Shown here piece after piece: positions 6,279 to 13,488 of a stretch of 23,993 nucleotides of DNA; the first letter of the stretch is position 1; every line of letters starts with the position of its first letter. Both the position numbers and the translations under genes were made by a program. The notes beneath the pieces were generated by a model. The model saw nothing but the letters and a program-made list of their open reading frames with translations, was not told the DNA's origin and did no database searches. Source of the stretch: Oligoflexia bacterium (GTDB lineage Bacteria; Bdellovibrionota; UBA1018; CAIMNF01); the NCBI GenBank assembly GCA_903858975.1, contig CAIOKW010000254.1, positions 1 through 23,993 of the forward strand. Reading direction: 5' to 3'.

Positions 6279-7250
6279 ATGCTTCGTTTTGAAAAGAAAA
6301 GTTTAGTAGCTGCACTGGTGGGTTCGATCTTGCCCTTATCTGTAATGGCGATGTCGGTAGATAGCGGGGTTCCTTCGGATCAAGCCAGAATTATTCAACA
6401 GGATCAGGAATACTTAAGGCAGCTCAATTTTCCGAATGATTCAATTAGTGCAGAGGCCCGATACTTAATGGGCATTCAGGGTCAATTGAGTAGCAAATCT
6501 TTGCAATCATGGTTAGATGAGCGCGTGAGCGTTGTGGTTTCAGAGGGGCTCGACCTCAGAAAGTCGATTCTGGTAGCGCCAGGTACGGTAACCTATCCAG
6601 AAGCTAAAATTTTTCCTGATCGTGAAGCCCGTGTGCCGGTACCGGCTGATTCAGGCCCAGCCCCCACACCAAAGCCTGGTAATTCTATACGCACAGAATC
6701 TCATCCGGTGATTGTCATGGCCAATATGGGAGCTGCGGTCTACATGATGGGTAAACAATCAGAGCAGCTATTGGGCCTCCGATTGAGTGACAACTCAACC
6801 ATGGGAATCGTGTCACCGCATCATGGATTTATCCAAATTGGCGAAGGGCTTTTCATGGAGCGGATGCGAGTAAATCCAGAAAGCGCAGAAATGCCAGCAA
6901 ACCGGATTGCAAGATTAGCGGTTTTCTTTCATGAGGCCAGGCACAGTGATGGACATGGAAAATCGCTTTCCTTTGGTCACGCTTATTGCCCGGCTGGACA
7001 TGCTTACGCGGGATACCCGGCGTGTGACCGCAACTTAAACGGGCCTTATACGGTGGGCGCGAAAATGTTGAAGGCGATGGGGCATGCATGTACCGATTGC
7101 TCCGTAAAAGACAAGACGGCATTGTCGCTGATGCAGGCTGATTCCATGAGTCGAATCCTAAAGTTCCAAAAAGACGGAGTGACTCCCGTAAAAATGTGGA
7201 GCCCTAAGTTCGAACAAATCATTAGTTTCAAGCCAGATCATAAGCAATAG
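6279..7250 (+). CDS. Secreted protein with an HExxH motif, putative zinc metallopeptidase
   Basis: The product has 323 residues. A signal peptide (about 1-24, ending SVMA) sends it out of the cytoplasm. After a Pro-rich stretch (about 119-134) comes a domain holding FFHEARHSDGHG, with His218-Glu219-x-x-His222, the zinc-binding and catalytic signature of zincin peptidases. It is followed by SDGH (His226), His234 and Cys-rich sequence (Cys237, Cys249, Cys271, Cys274, with NGPYTVGA between). The third metal ligand is not obvious. The spacing does not match the metzincin HExxHxxGxxH, since its position is Lys228. I do not recognise a named family. The strong Shine-Dalgarno supports the start. The gene is followed 13 bases later by a small anchored protein, probably in the same operon. 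Proteolytic function is inferred from the motif alone; the motif could also serve a non-enzymatic metal site. Confidence 0.8.
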   Translation: MLRFEKKSLVAALVGSILPLSVMAMSVDSGVPSDQARIIQQDQEYLRQLNFPNDSISAEARYLMGIQGQLSSKSLQSWLDERVSVVVSEGLDLRKSILVAPGTVTYPEAKIFPDREARVPVPADSGPAPTPKPGNSIRTESHPVIVMANMGAAVYMMGKQSEQLLGLRLSDNSTMGIVSPHHGFIQIGEGLFMERMRVNPESAEMPANRIARLAVFFHEARHSDGHGKSLSFGHAYCPAGHAYAGYPACDRNLNGPYTVGAKMLKAMGHACTDCSVKDKTALSLMQADSMSRILKFQKDGVTPVKMWSPKFEQIISFKPDHKQ

Positions 7251-7263
7251 GATATCAGGCTTC

Positions 7264-7812
7264 ATGAAGAAGATTATCGTTGGACTACTTGCTGTTGCGG
7301 CGGTCGCTACCTTTTATTTCGGATATAAAAAAGAACCGTCCATTATTCCGATTGCCCCGGAGCTGAAGATGGAGGCGGTTGCAACCAACCAAACCAAGGA
7401 TGTTATGCCTACGCCAGTGATCTCCGAGTCACACGGTGAATCCAAAAAAGAAGAGAGTCCTAAACTCTCGCCAGAGCTGGGAGCTTTACTTGAAAGGGTC
7501 AGCAAAAATTTACCGGAGATTAAAAATCTTAACATCAAATCAGACGAAGATGCCCACCAAGCTCCGCCTGAATTGATGGAGGCAAGTAAGTTCATGGGAG
7601 AGCTTGCTGAATATTTAGAGCGGCGCCCAGAGGAGTTTCCATCAGCAAGTGTATTCTATGCAGATTGCGCTTCGAATAGGGCCCTTTTACCGGCGGTGAG
7701 GGCGGTTTGTTATCATTCACTTACGGAGAAAAAAGAAGCGTGGGCGCCCGGAGTGAAGGACAAGCTTGCCCAAGTCACTCCGGACATTATCGAAATTGCG
7801 AATGATCTTTAA
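7264..7812 (+). CDS. Small membrane-anchored or secreted protein of unknown function
   Basis: This is a 182-residue protein with an N-terminal hydrophobic segment (IIVGLLAVAAVATFYFGY, about 4-21) after two lysines. That could be a signal anchor or an uncleaved signal peptide. A flexible, charged region (about 25-75) rich in Pro, Glu, Ser and Lys leads to a helical C-terminal domain containing YADCASN and AVCYHSL. These two cysteines are 15 residues apart and may form a disulfide in the periplasm. It starts 13 bases after the HExxH protein gene, which suggests one operon and perhaps a shared function. Its stop codon overlaps that of the convergent oxidoreductase gene by three bases. I do not recognise the family. 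Confidence 0.82.
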   Translation: MKKIIVGLLAVAAVATFYFGYKKEPSIIPIAPELKMEAVATNQTKDVMPTPVISESHGESKKEESPKLSPELGALLERVSKNLPEIKNLNIKSDEDAHQAPPELMEASKFMGELAEYLERRPEEFPSASVFYADCASNRALLPAVRAVCYHSLTEKKEAWAPGVKDKLAQVTPDIIEIANDL

Positions 7813-9791
7813 GTCGCTGAATCAAGAATCTCGGCGATATCTTTTACCTGAATCTTGTCAGCCATGTCTTTCGTCTTCATGCCATCGCTGATCATGGTGA
7901 TGCAGAATGGGCATGAGGTCGCAACAGTGCTGGCCTTGGTTTCAATGGCTTGTTCGGAACGTGTCACGTTGATGCGAGATCCATGATGCTCTTCCATCCA
8001 CATCCTTCCTCCGCCTGCGCCACAGCACAACCCTTGATCATGATTTTGTCTCATCTCAACTAAATTCACTTTTGGAATTGAAGTGAGAACGGAGCGGGGC
8101 TGTTCGTAAACATTATTCCAGCGACCTAGGTAACAACTGTCGTGGAAGGTAATGGTCTCATTCATTTCTTTTTGTGGTTTTAGTTTACCTTCGGAAATGA
8201 GGTGAGCGATGAATTGAGAGTGGTGAAATACCTCGTACTCGCCACCCATGTCTTTATACTCATTCTTGAGAGTGTTAAAACAGTGAGGGCATGCTGTTAC
8301 GATCTTTTTCACCGCGTAACGATTGAGTGTCTCTACGTTGGTCTTCGCAAGCGTTTGAAACAGGTATTCGTTACCAATTCTTCGTGCCGCATCTCCAGTA
8401 CAGGTTTCTTCAGTACCTAGAATTGCAAATTTAATGCTCGCCTTGTTGAGAAGGCTTACAAAAGATTTCACAACAGATTTATTGCGATCATCATAGGCGC
8501 CAGCGCAGCCAACCCACAAGAGTACGTCTAGATCGCTTGCTGAACCGACTTCGGCCATGGTCTTAATGTTGAGTCCATCGGCCCAGTTTGCACGCTCAGA
8601 CGGACTAAATGCCCAGGGGGTGCCGTTCGTTTCCATGTTCTTAAATACCGATTGAACCTCAGCCGGAAAGCGAGACTCCATCATGACCAGGTTCCTGCGA
8701 ATGTCGTAGATCTTGTCGGTGTGCTCAATAAACACCGGACACGCGATTTCGCAAGCACGGCACGAAGTACAGGCCCAGATGACATCTTCTGTTACATGAT
8801 CGTCGATAATATGGGTCACCTCTTCGGTTTTACCTGCTAAGATGGCCTCTTTGTTTTGATGAAGATTCTTTTTGATATCTACGATCAAATTCTTTGGAGA
8901 AAGTGGTTTTTCGGTATTCCATGCTGGACACAACGATTGGCAACGTCCGCATTCAGTACAAGAATAAAGGTCTAGTGCATCTTTCCAGCTCATCTGACTG
9001 ACGTTCGCAACGCCGTATTGGGTTACGGTTTCGTCTTCAAAGTTAATCGGAGTCATTCCCTTTTCGCGGTCTAGCTTTCGAAGAAATGTGTTAGGTCCGG
9101 CGGCAACAATGTGGAGGTGCTTAGAGCCTGGAATATAGACGGCAAACCCAAGAACCAGGGACATGTGGATCCACTTAAAAACGGTAAACAAGTTGTGAGC
9201 GGTTTCATCACTAAAGCCGAAGGATCCAAAGATGCTCGCCAGATTCTTTGAGATGAAGAATGCATTCTCATAGCTTGGGTGTGAGCCCAGCACATGAAAC
9301 GCGTTCATCATGAAAATAGAAACCATCAGGCCACCCGTGAACATGAGAACATTGTTCGCGTCTTGTGACTGGCCCAAGTGTTTGGGCTTTAGAATGAATC
9401 TGCGATAGGCCGCAAATAAAACCCCTAATAGCACCAGCGCAGTAAAGAAATCCTGGCAGAAGATGAAAAGAGAGTAGGGCCCCTCTCCAATGAATTCGAA
9501 AGAGGCCCCAGAATACAAAGTCATGAGGAATTGCTCGACGGTCCCGATGGAGATGATTAAAAATCCCCAGAAGATTGCCGTGTGAGCCATTCCGATCCAA
9601 CGATCTTTGAGTACTGCCTTTTGACCCAGAACATTTACAAGAGCCGTTTGAAAGCGCTTCCCGAAATCCTTAAACTGCGGAGCCTTGCCGGTCTGCGCTT
9701 TTAGCAAGCGGTAGAGCAGGGCAAAACGTTTTCCAGAGATAGTTAAAGCACTTCCAGCGACGATCAAGAACGCAAATGTTTGCCAGGTCAT
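7809..9791 (-). CDS. Membrane iron-sulfur oxidoreductase, probable ETF:(mena)quinone oxidoreductase (HdrD/CCG family)
   Basis: The 660-residue protein fuses three parts. An N-terminal membrane domain has about five or six helices (near 3-20, 66-92, 106-130, 148-167, 202-221) with histidines suited to b-type heme (His70, His166, His209). Two 4Fe-4S motifs follow: CTECGRCQSLCP (Cys278, 281, 284, 288) and CTSCRACEIACP (Cys341, 344, 347, 351). At the C-terminus are two cysteine-rich CCG-type domains (WVGCAG at 429, CPHC at 501-504, HDSCYLGR, GLCCGAGGG at 589-590). This architecture next to etfBA is that of proposed ETF:menaquinone oxidoreductases. These pass electrons from acyl-CoA dehydrogenase via ETF into the quinone pool at the inner membrane. 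The Shine-Dalgarno (GGAG) lies within the end of etfA, with a 7-base gap, so translation is probably coupled. The exact quinone and heme content are inferred. Confidence 0.88.
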   Translation of the reverse strand: MTWQTFAFLIVAGSALTISGKRFALLYRLLKAQTGKAPQFKDFGKRFQTALVNVLGQKAVLKDRWIGMAHTAIFWGFLIISIGTVEQFLMTLYSGASFEFIGEGPYSLFIFCQDFFTALVLLGVLFAAYRRFILKPKHLGQSQDANNVLMFTGGLMVSIFMMNAFHVLGSHPSYENAFFISKNLASIFGSFGFSDETAHNLFTVFKWIHMSLVLGFAVYIPGSKHLHIVAAGPNTFLRKLDREKGMTPINFEDETVTQYGVANVSQMSWKDALDLYSCTECGRCQSLCPAWNTEKPLSPKNLIVDIKKNLHQNKEAILAGKTEEVTHIIDDHVTEDVIWACTSCRACEIACPVFIEHTDKIYDIRRNLVMMESRFPAEVQSVFKNMETNGTPWAFSPSERANWADGLNIKTMAEVGSASDLDVLLWVGCAGAYDDRNKSVVKSFVSLLNKASIKFAILGTEETCTGDAARRIGNEYLFQTLAKTNVETLNRYAVKKIVTACPHCFNTLKNEYKDMGGEYEVFHHSQFIAHLISEGKLKPQKEMNETITFHDSCYLGRWNNVYEQPRSVLTSIPKVNLVEMRQNHDQGLCCGAGGGRMWMEEHHGSRINVTRSEQAIETKASTVATSCPFCITMISDGMKTKDMADKIQVKDIAEILDSAT

Positions 9792-9798
9792 GTAAAGA

Positions 9799-10764
9799 TT
9801 ACTCCTTAATCTTTTTGAATTCGTTCGTTAAAGCAGGAACTACTTGAAACAAATCACCGACTACGCCGTAGTCAGCAATTTGAAAAATAGGAGCCTGTGG
9901 ATCTGAATTGATCGCAACGATTACCTTAGAGGTTCTCATTCCGGCCAAATGTTGGATGGCTCCACTGATTCCGCATGCGATATAGCATGTAGGGGAAACC
10001 ACTTTACCGGTTTGTCCAACTTGATCACGGTGAGGACGGAAGCCAGCATCCACTGCGGCGCGAGATGCGCCCACAGCTGCGCCGACAGTGTCAGCGAGGT
10101 CTTCTAGAATCTTAAAGTTCTCAGCGCTCTTCAGTGAACGTCCACCAGAAACTACAATTGCAGCTTCGGTAACGTCTGGACGAGCAGAGTTGCCTTTTAC
10201 GACTTCAAGAATTTTGGTCTTCAGTCCCGAGAGGTCGACGCTGATGTTACTCGCGTCTGCAGTTTTTGAAGTATCCGGCTTTGGAAGGCCAAGGGCATTC
10301 GGGCGAACGGTTGCCATTTGGATTCCTGATCCCAGGAACTCCACTTCAACCATTGCTTTTCCAGAGTAAACAGGGCGTTTTGCCTGAAGTTTCCCGCCTG
10401 AAAACGCAAGGGAAGTGCAATCAGTTGCCAGAGCACCATCCACTTGAACTGACACGGTCGGCATGAGTTCTTTACCCATTGGGGTATGAGCTGCAAGTAC
10501 GATCTCAGGAGAAAGAGACTTGATTGCAGTGGTGAGCGCGCGCGCGTATGATTCTGCCGAATAAAGCTTTAGTCCGGCATCTTGAACCAAGTGAATTTTG
10601 TTCGCGCCATATTGAGCTGCTTCATTCGCAATCGCAGTTACTGAGTCACCAATAATGACTGCGTGAGTTTCGTTTCCTGCTGCCGCAGAAGCTGCCACCA
10701 GTTCGAAACTTGCTTTTTTTGCTTTGCCTTCTCTTTGTTCGATAAAAACAATTACTTTTGCCAT
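9799..10764 (-). CDS. etfA: Electron transfer flavoprotein alpha subunit
   Basis: The 321-residue product has the normal EtfA/FixB length. The N-terminal nucleotide-binding-like domain (VIVFIEQREGKAKKASFEL, with the DCTSLAF region near 135-142) is followed by the C-terminal FAD-binding domain. That domain carries VSGGRSLKS, VGASRAAVDAG, RDQVGQTGKVVSP, YIACGISGAIQH and the closing NSDPQAPIFQIADYGVVGD, the family signature. With EtfB it forms a soluble heterodimer that accepts electrons from acyl-CoA and related dehydrogenases. It lies two bases after etfB and seven bases before the membrane iron-sulfur oxidoreductase, the probable acceptor. The order etfB-etfA-oxidoreductase on one transcript strongly suggests a beta-oxidation electron route. 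I see no sign of the bifurcating type, but this cannot be excluded by eye. Confidence 0.96.
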   Translation of the reverse strand: MAKVIVFIEQREGKAKKASFELVAASAAAGNETHAVIIGDSVTAIANEAAQYGANKIHLVQDAGLKLYSAESYARALTTAIKSLSPEIVLAAHTPMGKELMPTVSVQVDGALATDCTSLAFSGGKLQAKRPVYSGKAMVEVEFLGSGIQMATVRPNALGLPKPDTSKTADASNISVDLSGLKTKILEVVKGNSARPDVTEAAIVVSGGRSLKSAENFKILEDLADTVGAAVGASRAAVDAGFRPHRDQVGQTGKVVSPTCYIACGISGAIQHLAGMRTSKVIVAINSDPQAPIFQIADYGVVGDLFQVVPALTNEFKKIKE

Positions 10765-10766
10765 GA

Positions 10767-11540
10767 TTAGATCACCTTCGCTTCATTGTGGAGTGCAACA
10801 GCTAAGCCATGAGCTTGAGCCGCAGCATCGCCATCGATTTTTTTGCCAGCTTGTTTTGGAGGAGGGAGTTGGAGATTTTTCATCTTAACTTTTTGGTCAG
10901 CACTAGAAACGCCAATGTCAGCGAGTTTCACCGCTTTCACTTCTTTTTTCTTCGCTTTCATGATGTTGGGAAGGGTGGCGTAGCGAGGCTCGTTCAGGCC
11001 TTTGCTTCCTGCGATGACTGCTGGAGCACTGACTTCCACCATCTCAAATGATCCGCCTTCAATCTCGCGTTTGCATTTGAGTGTTGTGCCTGCATATTCA
11101 ATTCCACAAACCACCGTTACTGCTGGAATGTCCATGTGTGCGGCAACCAGTTGTGGAACTTGAGATGCGCCGTCATCGAGCGCTTCTTTTCCGAAAAATA
11201 CGAGATCCACTTTTGCTTCTTTTTTCAAGGTTGCAGCGAGCGCTTTCGCGGTCATCGCACTATCAGCAGTCTCTGGAAGTTCAACGTGAATTGCATTGTC
11301 TGCGCCCATCGCAAGTGCTGTGCGAAGTGTTTCCACTACGCGGTCGGGTCCAGCGGAAACAACGGTCACCGTTGCGCCAGCGTTCTTCTCTTTGAGTCGA
11401 AGCGCTTCTTCCACTCCAAATTCATCATAAGATGACATGATCCACTTGATGCCTGTGGTATCGATACCACTTGCGTCGCCGTTAACTTTAATTTTGGTTT
11501 CCGTATCCGGAACCTGCTTGATGCATACGTAAAGATTCAT
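10767..11540 (-). CDS. etfB: Electron transfer flavoprotein beta subunit
   Basis: The 257-residue product matches EtfB/FixA from end to end. It has the N-terminal VCIKQVPDTETKIKV, SSYDEFGVEEALRLKE, the VTVVSAGPDRVVETLRTALAMGAD nucleotide-binding region, DLVFFGKEALDDGASQVPQLVAAH, and the C-terminal LQLPPPKQAGKKI segment that wraps EtfA. In canonical ETFs this subunit binds AMP. It is the first gene of the etfB-etfA-oxidoreductase operon. The start at 11540 is preceded by AAAGGA at good spacing. A putative promoter with a perfect TATAAT lies at 11587-11616, overlapping the end of batD, so the operon is probably transcribed independently of the bat genes, with some read-through possible because no terminator is visible between them. 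Confidence 0.96.
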   Translation of the reverse strand: MNLYVCIKQVPDTETKIKVNGDASGIDTTGIKWIMSSYDEFGVEEALRLKEKNAGATVTVVSAGPDRVVETLRTALAMGADNAIHVELPETADSAMTAKALAATLKKEAKVDLVFFGKEALDDGASQVPQLVAAHMDIPAVTVVCGIEYAGTTLKCKREIEGGSFEMVEVSAPAVIAGSKGLNEPRYATLPNIMKAKKKEVKAVKLADIGVSSADQKVKMKNLQLPPPKQAGKKIDGDAAAQAHGLAVALHNEAKVI

Positions 11541-11586
11541 TTTGATGTCCTTTCCGGGTCAAAAATGGGATTTCGCTAATGCCTAA

Positions 11587-11616
11587 ATTATATTGATATT
11601 ACGTGTGTTTTTCCAA
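11587..11616 (-). promoter_or_regulatory. Putative sigma70 promoter of the etfB-etfA-oxidoreductase operon
   Basis: On the minus strand TTGGAA (11616-11611), an 18-base spacer and a consensus TATAAT (11592-11587) lie upstream of etfB, predicting a start near 11580 and a leader of about 40 bases. The -35 box lies inside the last codons of batD. No hairpin terminator is visible in the 58-base gap. Confidence 0.5.
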
Positions 11617-13488
11617 CTTTTTGCGCGACAATTCTAAACAAATTTTCTTAGCGCTCTCGATCGAAACTTTGACTCGCTCACCCACTGTCTGAGCTTCGGC
11701 TTCATTCGCAGTACTCGAAAAGCGGATCATCTCATTAAATTCAAAGATGCCAGCCATCTCACGCCATTGTTCTGCAGAAACTTCATGGGTCTCTGTCAAA
11801 ATCTTGGCAAGTTCACGCTTCGGGGTGGCGCGCGAGCTCATTTCGAAAGCATCATCTAAGGATTTATATAATTCATCTTCAAGGGTCTCCAGTATGCCAG
11901 CGTAGGCACTTGGCGGTGAGGTAGAAAGCAGGAGTTCATTCGTGGACTTCTCGAGGTTTTTCCAAAATTGTTCAATGGATTGCTTGCGCTTTAAAATTTC
12001 GAGTTGAGCCACAGAGCGTTTCTTTGCTTGGTCCCAAATCACAAGACCCAGAAATGCAAAAAACACTAGAAGGCCAAACCATGAAACCCAGCGCCACCAA
12101 GGCTCATCTAAGAATCCACTCGCACCTTCCGTTCGTTTGTCTTTGTTTCTTATGGCTCCATAGCCGGCAGAAGGTGAGCTGCCCTGGGTAGGGGCGCTGG
12201 TTGCGCTCTCATTTGTGTCCTTGGTGTTTAAAATCGAAGCACTTCCCGGATCTCCCGCGGCAACTTGAATTGAAATTGGCGCTGTCTTCTTTCGAACATA
12301 GGAGCGACTCTCCGGGTTAAAAAACTCGAACTCGACCGGAGGAATCTGAAGTGAGCCTGATTCTAGTGGGACGATCACCACATCAAATATCTTTTCTGAA
12401 TTTCCCTGTCCTAAATTCTTTGATTTTCCTTGTGACTCATAAAGTTTCAACTGCTTTGGCCATTCAACCTTAGGAAACTCGATGAGGCTCGTGTTTCCCT
12501 TACCCTTTACGGAGACATGAAGGGTCAAAGGAGTATTGGCTTTAATGGGTGCTTGATCCAACTGAGTACTCACTTCGAAATCACCCACGCCACCGGTAAA
12601 AAGACCTGACTTTCCTTCTTCGGGTACTGATTGAACGTCTACCGTAATGGGATCACTCTTAGAGGTTCCCGTTCTCGGAGTAACCTGAGTGAAGAATTGG
12701 AAGAAGGGGTCTTCCATCATTTCATCACTCCCATTATTTTTTGGAATGTAATCAACTCGAACGGAAAACCCATCGATCTTTAGTTTTCCATCTTTGATAG
12801 GATAAATCGCATAGCGAGCAAGGAGGGCGCGCTCAAAAGGGACGCCACCCAAATTCACAGCTTCAAAGTCGGGCCTTCCTGACAGGATGGGCATTTCCAA
12901 GTCTTCTCGAATGAAACCCTCAAATGAAGGATATTGCATTACATCCCTTACGGTCGCTCGAGTCCTTCGGTAAATGTAGTAGCTGACGATAATTTGCTCG
13001 CCCTTAAAGACTCTGGACTTGTTGATCTCACCCTTTACGAAAAAATTCTTTGCGTCTCCCTGAAGTGACGGAGCTTCACCGGAGACAGATTTTTTATAAG
13101 CGTTCTCTTGGATCACTTGAATGGTGATGTCTGAAGTGCGTTCGCCACCGTTTGTGATGTTCTTAATTTTAAGGGCGCCTACTTTAAGCGGGCGCAAAAT
13201 ATAGGTAATGCTGTTTTCAGATTTGTTTTCAAACTTTCCATTAATGTATACAGAGGAGTACTGGGAGTTTTGAAATTGATTCATGATCTCAAAATCCGGA
13301 GCATCAAATTTCGGACTCAGTGCTTTATCGTTATCTCCTGCAACCGAGATCTTAAGTGATACGGATTCATCAATCGGTACTTCATTTCGATCGATGTTTG
13401 CTTGAAGAGATGCGTAAGCCAGTGCATAGAAAAAAAGAGTTACACTTGTGAAAGCCATGGATCTCAAAAAATTACCAATCTTTATCAT
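11599..13488 (-). CDS. batD: BatD-like envelope protein (oxygen-tolerance family)
   Basis: From the chosen start the protein has 629 residues. A signal peptide (about 1-26, LFFYALAYA) precedes a long beta-rich periplasmic region. It begins SLQANIDRNEVPIDESVSLKI, the usual start of BatD, where Ig-like domains follow one another. One C-terminal membrane helix (about 466-484, WWRWVSWFGLLVFFAFLGLVIW) leads to a cytoplasmic helical tail of about 140 residues. BatD works with the BatA/BatB VWA proteins and MoxR in the envelope; its biochemical role is unsettled. The ATG at 13488 is preferred because AGAGG lies six bases upstream and a signal peptide follows directly. It overlaps the batB-batC fusion gene by 17 bases, which implies translational coupling. 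A frame start at 13560 would add 24 unlikely residues before the signal peptide. Confidence 0.85.
   Translation of the reverse strand: MIKIGNFLRSMAFTSVTLFFYALAYASLQANIDRNEVPIDESVSLKISVAGDNDKALSPKFDAPDFEIMNQFQNSQYSSVYINGKFENKSENSITYILRPLKVGALKIKNITNGGERTSDITIQVIQENAYKKSVSGEAPSLQGDAKNFFVKGEINKSRVFKGEQIIVSYYIYRRTRATVRDVMQYPSFEGFIREDLEMPILSGRPDFEAVNLGGVPFERALLARYAIYPIKDGKLKIDGFSVRVDYIPKNNGSDEMMEDPFFQFFTQVTPRTGTSKSDPITVDVQSVPEEGKSGLFTGGVGDFEVSTQLDQAPIKANTPLTLHVSVKGKGNTSLIEFPKVEWPKQLKLYESQGKSKNLGQGNSEKIFDVVIVPLESGSLQIPPVEFEFFNPESRSYVRKKTAPISIQVAAGDPGSASILNTKDTNESATSAPTQGSSPSAGYGAIRNKDKRTEGASGFLDEPWWRWVSWFGLLVFFAFLGLVIWDQAKKRSVAQLEILKRKQSIEQFWKNLEKSTNELLLSTSPPSAYAGILETLEDELYKSLDDAFEMSSRATPKRELAKILTETHEVSAEQWREMAGIFEFNEMIRFSSTANEAEAQTVGERVKVSIESAKKICLELSRKKLEKHT

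Noticed and set aside
5979..7250. Toxin-antitoxin pair formed by the ribbon-helix-helix protein and its neighbour
   Set aside because: The neighbour has a signal peptide, is 117 bases away and has a strong Shine-Dalgarno of its own; no toxin fold is visible.
9268..9600. Open frame of about 110 codons inside the membrane part of the oxidoreductase
   Set aside because: It is in another frame of the same strand; the main frame carries all the membrane and iron-sulfur motifs.
10088..10496. Open frames on both strands inside etfA
   Set aside because: They are shadows of the conserved etfA frame and show no family features.
11081..11435. Two plus-strand open frames opposite etfB
   Set aside because: They are antisense to a highly conserved gene and Arg/Leu-rich in the way typical of reverse-strand translations.
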